Assembly: GCF_004793545.1 (NCBI RefSeq)
Contig: NZ_SRYA01000043.1
Coordinates: forward strand, 1 to 41,853
DNA from: Petralouisia muris
GTDB taxonomy: Bacteria; Bacillota; Clostridia; Lachnospirales; Lachnospiraceae
Direction: 5' to 3'
DNA: 41,853 nucleotides
The first letter of the stretch is position 1; every line of letters begins with the position of its first letter. Below, piece after piece: positions 39,166-41,853 of the stretch. The notes below the pieces were generated by a model. That model did no database searches. It worked only from the letters and a program-made list of their open reading frames with translations, and was not told the DNA's origin. The translations under genes and the position numbers were made by a program.

Positions 39166-41463
39166 ATGGGAAAATATAAAAAAATACTGGCAGTGTTTCT
39201 CTCCCTCGCAATGGCGGCAGGGACCTTCGGCTGCGCAGGAAAGCCGGGGAATATGGATGCCCCGCAGGAGGGCAGCGGTGCCCAGGCAAATGCAGGGGAA
39301 AGCGGCAGTCAGGGGGATCAAGAAAAGAAAGCGTATATTGAGCAGACATTAAACCTTGCAGAAAATGAAGGGCAGGAATGGACATATTCCAAAGATGCGG
39401 ACGCATGGGTGCTTTCCGTCGTGTCTGCCGTTGCTTATCCCGAACTGCCCGACCAGCAGGGGGTATCGGTATGTGTTCCCGGCGCTTATATTAAGGGCAT
39501 TGATACCGATGGGGACGGAAATGTCGATGCCACATCTGAAAATGCAGAGGCTGCCGTGAAAGGCTCCCTCGTAATAGACTATGAAGCAGAAATAACAAGT
39601 ACAAACGGACAGGTCTATACGGCGGCGACAGCGCCTGTGATCCTGAATACCGGGGCAGCGGGCTATGGCTCACAGAACAATTCTGCGGCTTCTGTATCCC
39701 ATGCCGCTGACGGCTATATTAATGTTGCCTGCGGGAACAGGGGAAAACAGGATACTGCTGTTGATGACGGGGGAAATACTTACTATACGGGCGATGCCCC
39801 GTCCTGTCTGGCAGACCAGAAAGCGGCTGCGCGATATGTGAAGTACAATATCCTTCTCGGAAACCTGCCCGGCAATGCGGACTGTTTTGTATCTACCGGC
39901 GGTTCGGGCGGGGGCGCCCATGCGGCGATGTTTGCAGCCACCTCCAACCATCCTGATTTTTACGATTACCAGATTGAAGCCGGCGCTGTGGGCGTGTATA
40001 AAAACGGGGATGGGACATATTCCACCACGGTCACCATTGACGGCACGGACTATGAAATCTCAGACAGTGCATGGGGGAGCATTGCGTACAGTGCAATTAC
40101 ACCCCTCTATGAAGCGGATATGGCTCTGGCATTTGAGTATTACCTGAACACGGAATACTCTTTCAAGACGCCTTTCCAGGCGCAGCTTGCAGAGTATCTG
40201 TCGGAATCCTATATGGAATATATCAATGGGCAGGAACTTTCCGTGGCAGAGAGTGCAGCAGGGTTTGACCTGAACCGTGATGGTGATATGGATGACACGG
40301 TTGCACTGACCATTGAATATGACCCGGAAACACACGCAGATACCAACGGGTATTATGGGACCTATCTCGACCTGTATCTGGCGGAATTTACGCAGAACCT
40401 GCAGTGGTATCTGGATAACCTTGATTATGCCGAAGGGTGGACATGGTTTGATGCAGACGGGCGTGCGCTCAGTAATGAAGCTGTCATGGCAATGACAGGG
40501 GAAGATAAGGCGCAGGCATTTCTGGAAGGACGTTATGCAAAAGGCAGCAGCGGCGGCATGATGGGAGGTGGAATGCCAGGCGGTAGCAGGCCGGATGGAG
40601 AAATGCCCGGAGGCGGAATGCCGGGCGGTAGCAGGCCGGATGGAGAAATGTCCGGCAAAATGCCGGAGGGCGGTCCTGGAGGGACACCTCCCGACGGAAA
40701 TATGCCTGACAGCGGAATGCCGGGCGGAGAATCCGGGGAGATGATAGTGGGGACACCTGACGGCGGGACAACGCAGTCTGCCACCGGGAAGGGCGATTCT
40801 GCAAACTATGAGTCTTACAAAGATATGGTTGCTGCATATAAAGCGGATATCGAAGAGGTCAATGCAGGAGACAGGTATGGGAATCATATTGTTTCTCTGT
40901 ATAACCCCTTAAACTACATCGGCGCCGAAAACACGGATGATCCAACATGGATCAAAATCATTATGGGTGCATCAGAAGGGGACATCTCACTGTTCAATTC
41001 CCTGAACCTGCAGATCGCATGGCTGAATGCAGGGGCTGATGCAGAGATTGAATGGCAGTGGGACGGCGGCCATGTCCCGTCTGAAGCATTGGGAGATTCC
41101 TTTTCCCTCTATGTTGACCAGATGTATGGGGAATATGTGGATGGCGCCGTTTCTGTTTCTAAGCCGGGAGCGGCAGGGCAGGAGTCAAATGGAACGGCCA
41201 AAGAAGCTGCAGGGAAGGACATCAGCGGCTGGGTAAACCATGAGGATGTTTCCGCAGTCACATTTTCTTTAAAAGATATCGCAGCTTACAGGACGGCAGG
41301 GGCAAGCAAGGCAATGCCGGCATTCGATGTCATTGATTATGGGCAGGAGGATTATGTATTCGGAAACACGGAAAAAGATGCCCGCCATTGGAATACTTAT
41401 CTTCTTGAAATTTTTGAAAAATATGGAGATGTTTTAGAAACGTTATTTAACGAGAATAAATAA
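39166..41463 (+). CDS. Secreted tannase/feruloyl-esterase-like lipoprotein
   Basis: 765 residues from ATG 39166 after AAAGGAGG. Signal sequence with basic start (GKYKK) and hydrophobic core, ending TFGC as a weak lipobox, so probably surface-anchored. An alpha/beta-hydrolase fold with nucleophile elbow STGGSGGGAH (Ser near 247) and a probable catalytic His in WQWDGGHVPSE near 635 resembles subtype A tannases. Two calcium-loop-like motifs, DTDGDGNVDAT and DLNRDGDMDD, are present. A Met/Gly/Pro-rich insert (about 463-530) contains a 15-residue repeat. Its substrate may be a plant phenolic ester. It is controlled by the adjacent two-component system. Confidence 0.75.
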   Translation: MGKYKKILAVFLSLAMAAGTFGCAGKPGNMDAPQEGSGAQANAGESGSQGDQEKKAYIEQTLNLAENEGQEWTYSKDADAWVLSVVSAVAYPELPDQQGVSVCVPGAYIKGIDTDGDGNVDATSENAEAAVKGSLVIDYEAEITSTNGQVYTAATAPVILNTGAAGYGSQNNSAASVSHAADGYINVACGNRGKQDTAVDDGGNTYYTGDAPSCLADQKAAARYVKYNILLGNLPGNADCFVSTGGSGGGAHAAMFAATSNHPDFYDYQIEAGAVGVYKNGDGTYSTTVTIDGTDYEISDSAWGSIAYSAITPLYEADMALAFEYYLNTEYSFKTPFQAQLAEYLSESYMEYINGQELSVAESAAGFDLNRDGDMDDTVALTIEYDPETHADTNGYYGTYLDLYLAEFTQNLQWYLDNLDYAEGWTWFDADGRALSNEAVMAMTGEDKAQAFLEGRYAKGSSGGMMGGGMPGGSRPDGEMPGGGMPGGSRPDGEMSGKMPEGGPGGTPPDGNMPDSGMPGGESGEMIVGTPDGGTTQSATGKGDSANYESYKDMVAAYKADIEEVNAGDRYGNHIVSLYNPLNYIGAENTDDPTWIKIIMGASEGDISLFNSLNLQIAWLNAGADAEIEWQWDGGHVPSEALGDSFSLYVDQMYGEYVDGAVSVSKPGAAGQESNGTAKEAAGKDISGWVNHEDVSAVTFSLKDIAAYRTAGASKAMPAFDVIDYGQEDYVFGNTEKDARHWNTYLLEIFEKYGDVLETLFNENK
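40579..40650 (+). repeat. 45-bp in-frame repeat in the esterase gene
   Basis: An exact stretch starting GGCGGTAGCAGGCCGG at 40579 recurs at 40624, encoding GGSRPDGEM within a 15-residue period. It lies in the low-complexity linker. Confidence 0.7.
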
Positions 41464-41473
41464 TGCCAGGTGG

Positions 41474-41520
41474 AGCCTTTGGGATTTTCTTTCAGGAGAT
41501 ATCCCAAAGGCTTTTTTATT
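41474..41520 (+). terminator. Terminator of the esterase gene
   Basis: AGCCTTTGGGAT (41474-41485) pairs perfectly with ATCCCAAAGGCT (41501-41512), then a T run. Confidence 0.92.
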
Positions 41521-41538
41521 CCGTGCACACCCCTCAGA

Positions 41539-41614
41539 GGCAAAGTTAAAAAGTATGGGGGCAAAATTAAAAAGTATAGGGCAAAATTAAAAGGTTTGGG
41601 GAAAAGTTACATTG
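41539..41614 (+). repeat. Tandem 20-21-bp repeats, three and a partial copy
   Basis: Units begin at 41539, 41560, 41580 and 41600 with consensus GGCAAARTTAAAAAGTATRG. The fourth is degenerate (GGAAAAGTTACATTG). They could be transposase-binding repeats of an insertion sequence end, or iterons. No gene is visible on either strand between 41464 and the window end. Confidence 0.7.
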
Positions 41615-41663
41615 TATCAAAGACGGCTATTAGATAGATATGTAAAACCGCATTTTGATACAA
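41612..41663. repeat. Inverted repeat TTGTATCAAA
   Basis: TTGTATCAAA (41612-41621) and TTTGATACAA (41654-41663), separated by 32 bp, with an imperfect inner ACGG/CCG pairing. It directly follows the tandem repeats. Confidence 0.65.
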
Positions 41664-41700
41664 TCTGTTTCAAGAAAATATGTGAAAAACGCTTGAAATA

Positions 41701-41746
41701 AAGGCTTTCGGCAGATTTGATAATTTGCCGAAAGTCTTATTTTTAC
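41701..41746 (+). terminator. Terminator-like hairpin
   Basis: AAGGCTTTCGGCA (41701-41713) pairs with TGCCGAAAGTCTT (41726-41738) with one mismatch, followed by ATTTTT. It could work in both directions. Nothing recognisable follows to 41853. Confidence 0.7.
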
Positions 41747-41853
41747 ACCAGTTTACAACTTTTATAAATGATAGCCCTTTTGTTGGACAAGATATTTCAG
41801 GACTCTTATAAGAACAGATGATTTTATCATACTTTCGCTCTTTTTCACGAAAG

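Noticed and set aside
41539-41614. CRISPR array
   Set aside because: The repeats are directly adjacent with no variable spacers and there is no cas gene.
1-41853. tRNA or rRNA genes, including a tRNA as an integration site
   Set aside because: No cloverleaf-like or rRNA-like sequence was recognised by eye on either strand; a covariance-model scan was not possible.

Overview
The window looks like accessory DNA of a gut-type Firmicute, most likely class Clostridia, family Lachnospiraceae. This rests on strong AGGAGG-type ribosome binding sites, tightly overlapping co-directional genes, moderate GC with AT-rich islands, an IS110-family element, tandem large serine recombinases preceded by zinc-finger and SHOCT-like small genes, and the transporter families present. 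Family names come from reading motifs; no database search was run.

Layout. 1-4485 is a mobile-element or prophage edge: the end of an unidentified gene, an IS110 transposase (minus strand) with a non-coding end that could hold a bridge RNA, a holin-endolysin pair with a terminator, a 144-bp MITE with perfect 18-bp inverted ends and 10-bp target duplications, and a small minus-strand gene. 4653-11421 is a ten-gene plus-strand operon: HMA-domain metal-binding protein, ZIP metal transporter, SAM methyltransferase, frameshifted BAAT-type hydrolase, ATC-hydrolase-family protein, small membrane protein, second methyltransferase, DtxR-type regulator, metallo-beta-lactamase-fold hydrolase and an LCM-like methyltransferase. 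11429-19362 is transport cluster 1: ECF S, T and double-ATPase genes, an AraC regulator, a heterodimeric ABC transporter pair and a winged-helix protein. 19606-23693 is a recombination module. 23844-28284 is a TetR gene and a second ABC pair. 28474-37061 is transport cluster 2, repeating the parts of cluster 1: AraC, ECF S-T-A, ABC pair, DtxR, winged helix. 37129-41463 is a two-component system and a secreted tannase-like esterase. 41464-41853 is gene-free, with a terminator, 20-21-bp tandem repeats and an inverted repeat.

How it works together. Eight copies of one palindrome, GTTAG-N6-CTAAC (two with one mismatch), lie at the heads of the metal/enzyme operon, both ECF operons, all three ABC pairs and the second AraC gene. 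With two DtxR-type regulators present, this suggests one metal-responsive regulon. Two promoters with consensus -35 boxes have only the palindrome. Four others lack a good -35 and carry an upstream GTGTCC-type element, in three of them exactly 52 nt before the -10, as expected for AraC activation. The ECF plus YbtPQ-like ABC plus AraC plus DtxR combination resembles uptake parts of yersiniabactin/equibactin loci, but no NRPS is present. The enzyme operon includes a relative of an enzyme that opens a thiazoline ring. My working hypothesis is a scavenging system that imports foreign metallophores, possibly thiazoline types, and chemically dismantles them to release metal. That function is inference; the gene order, motifs and operators are directly visible.
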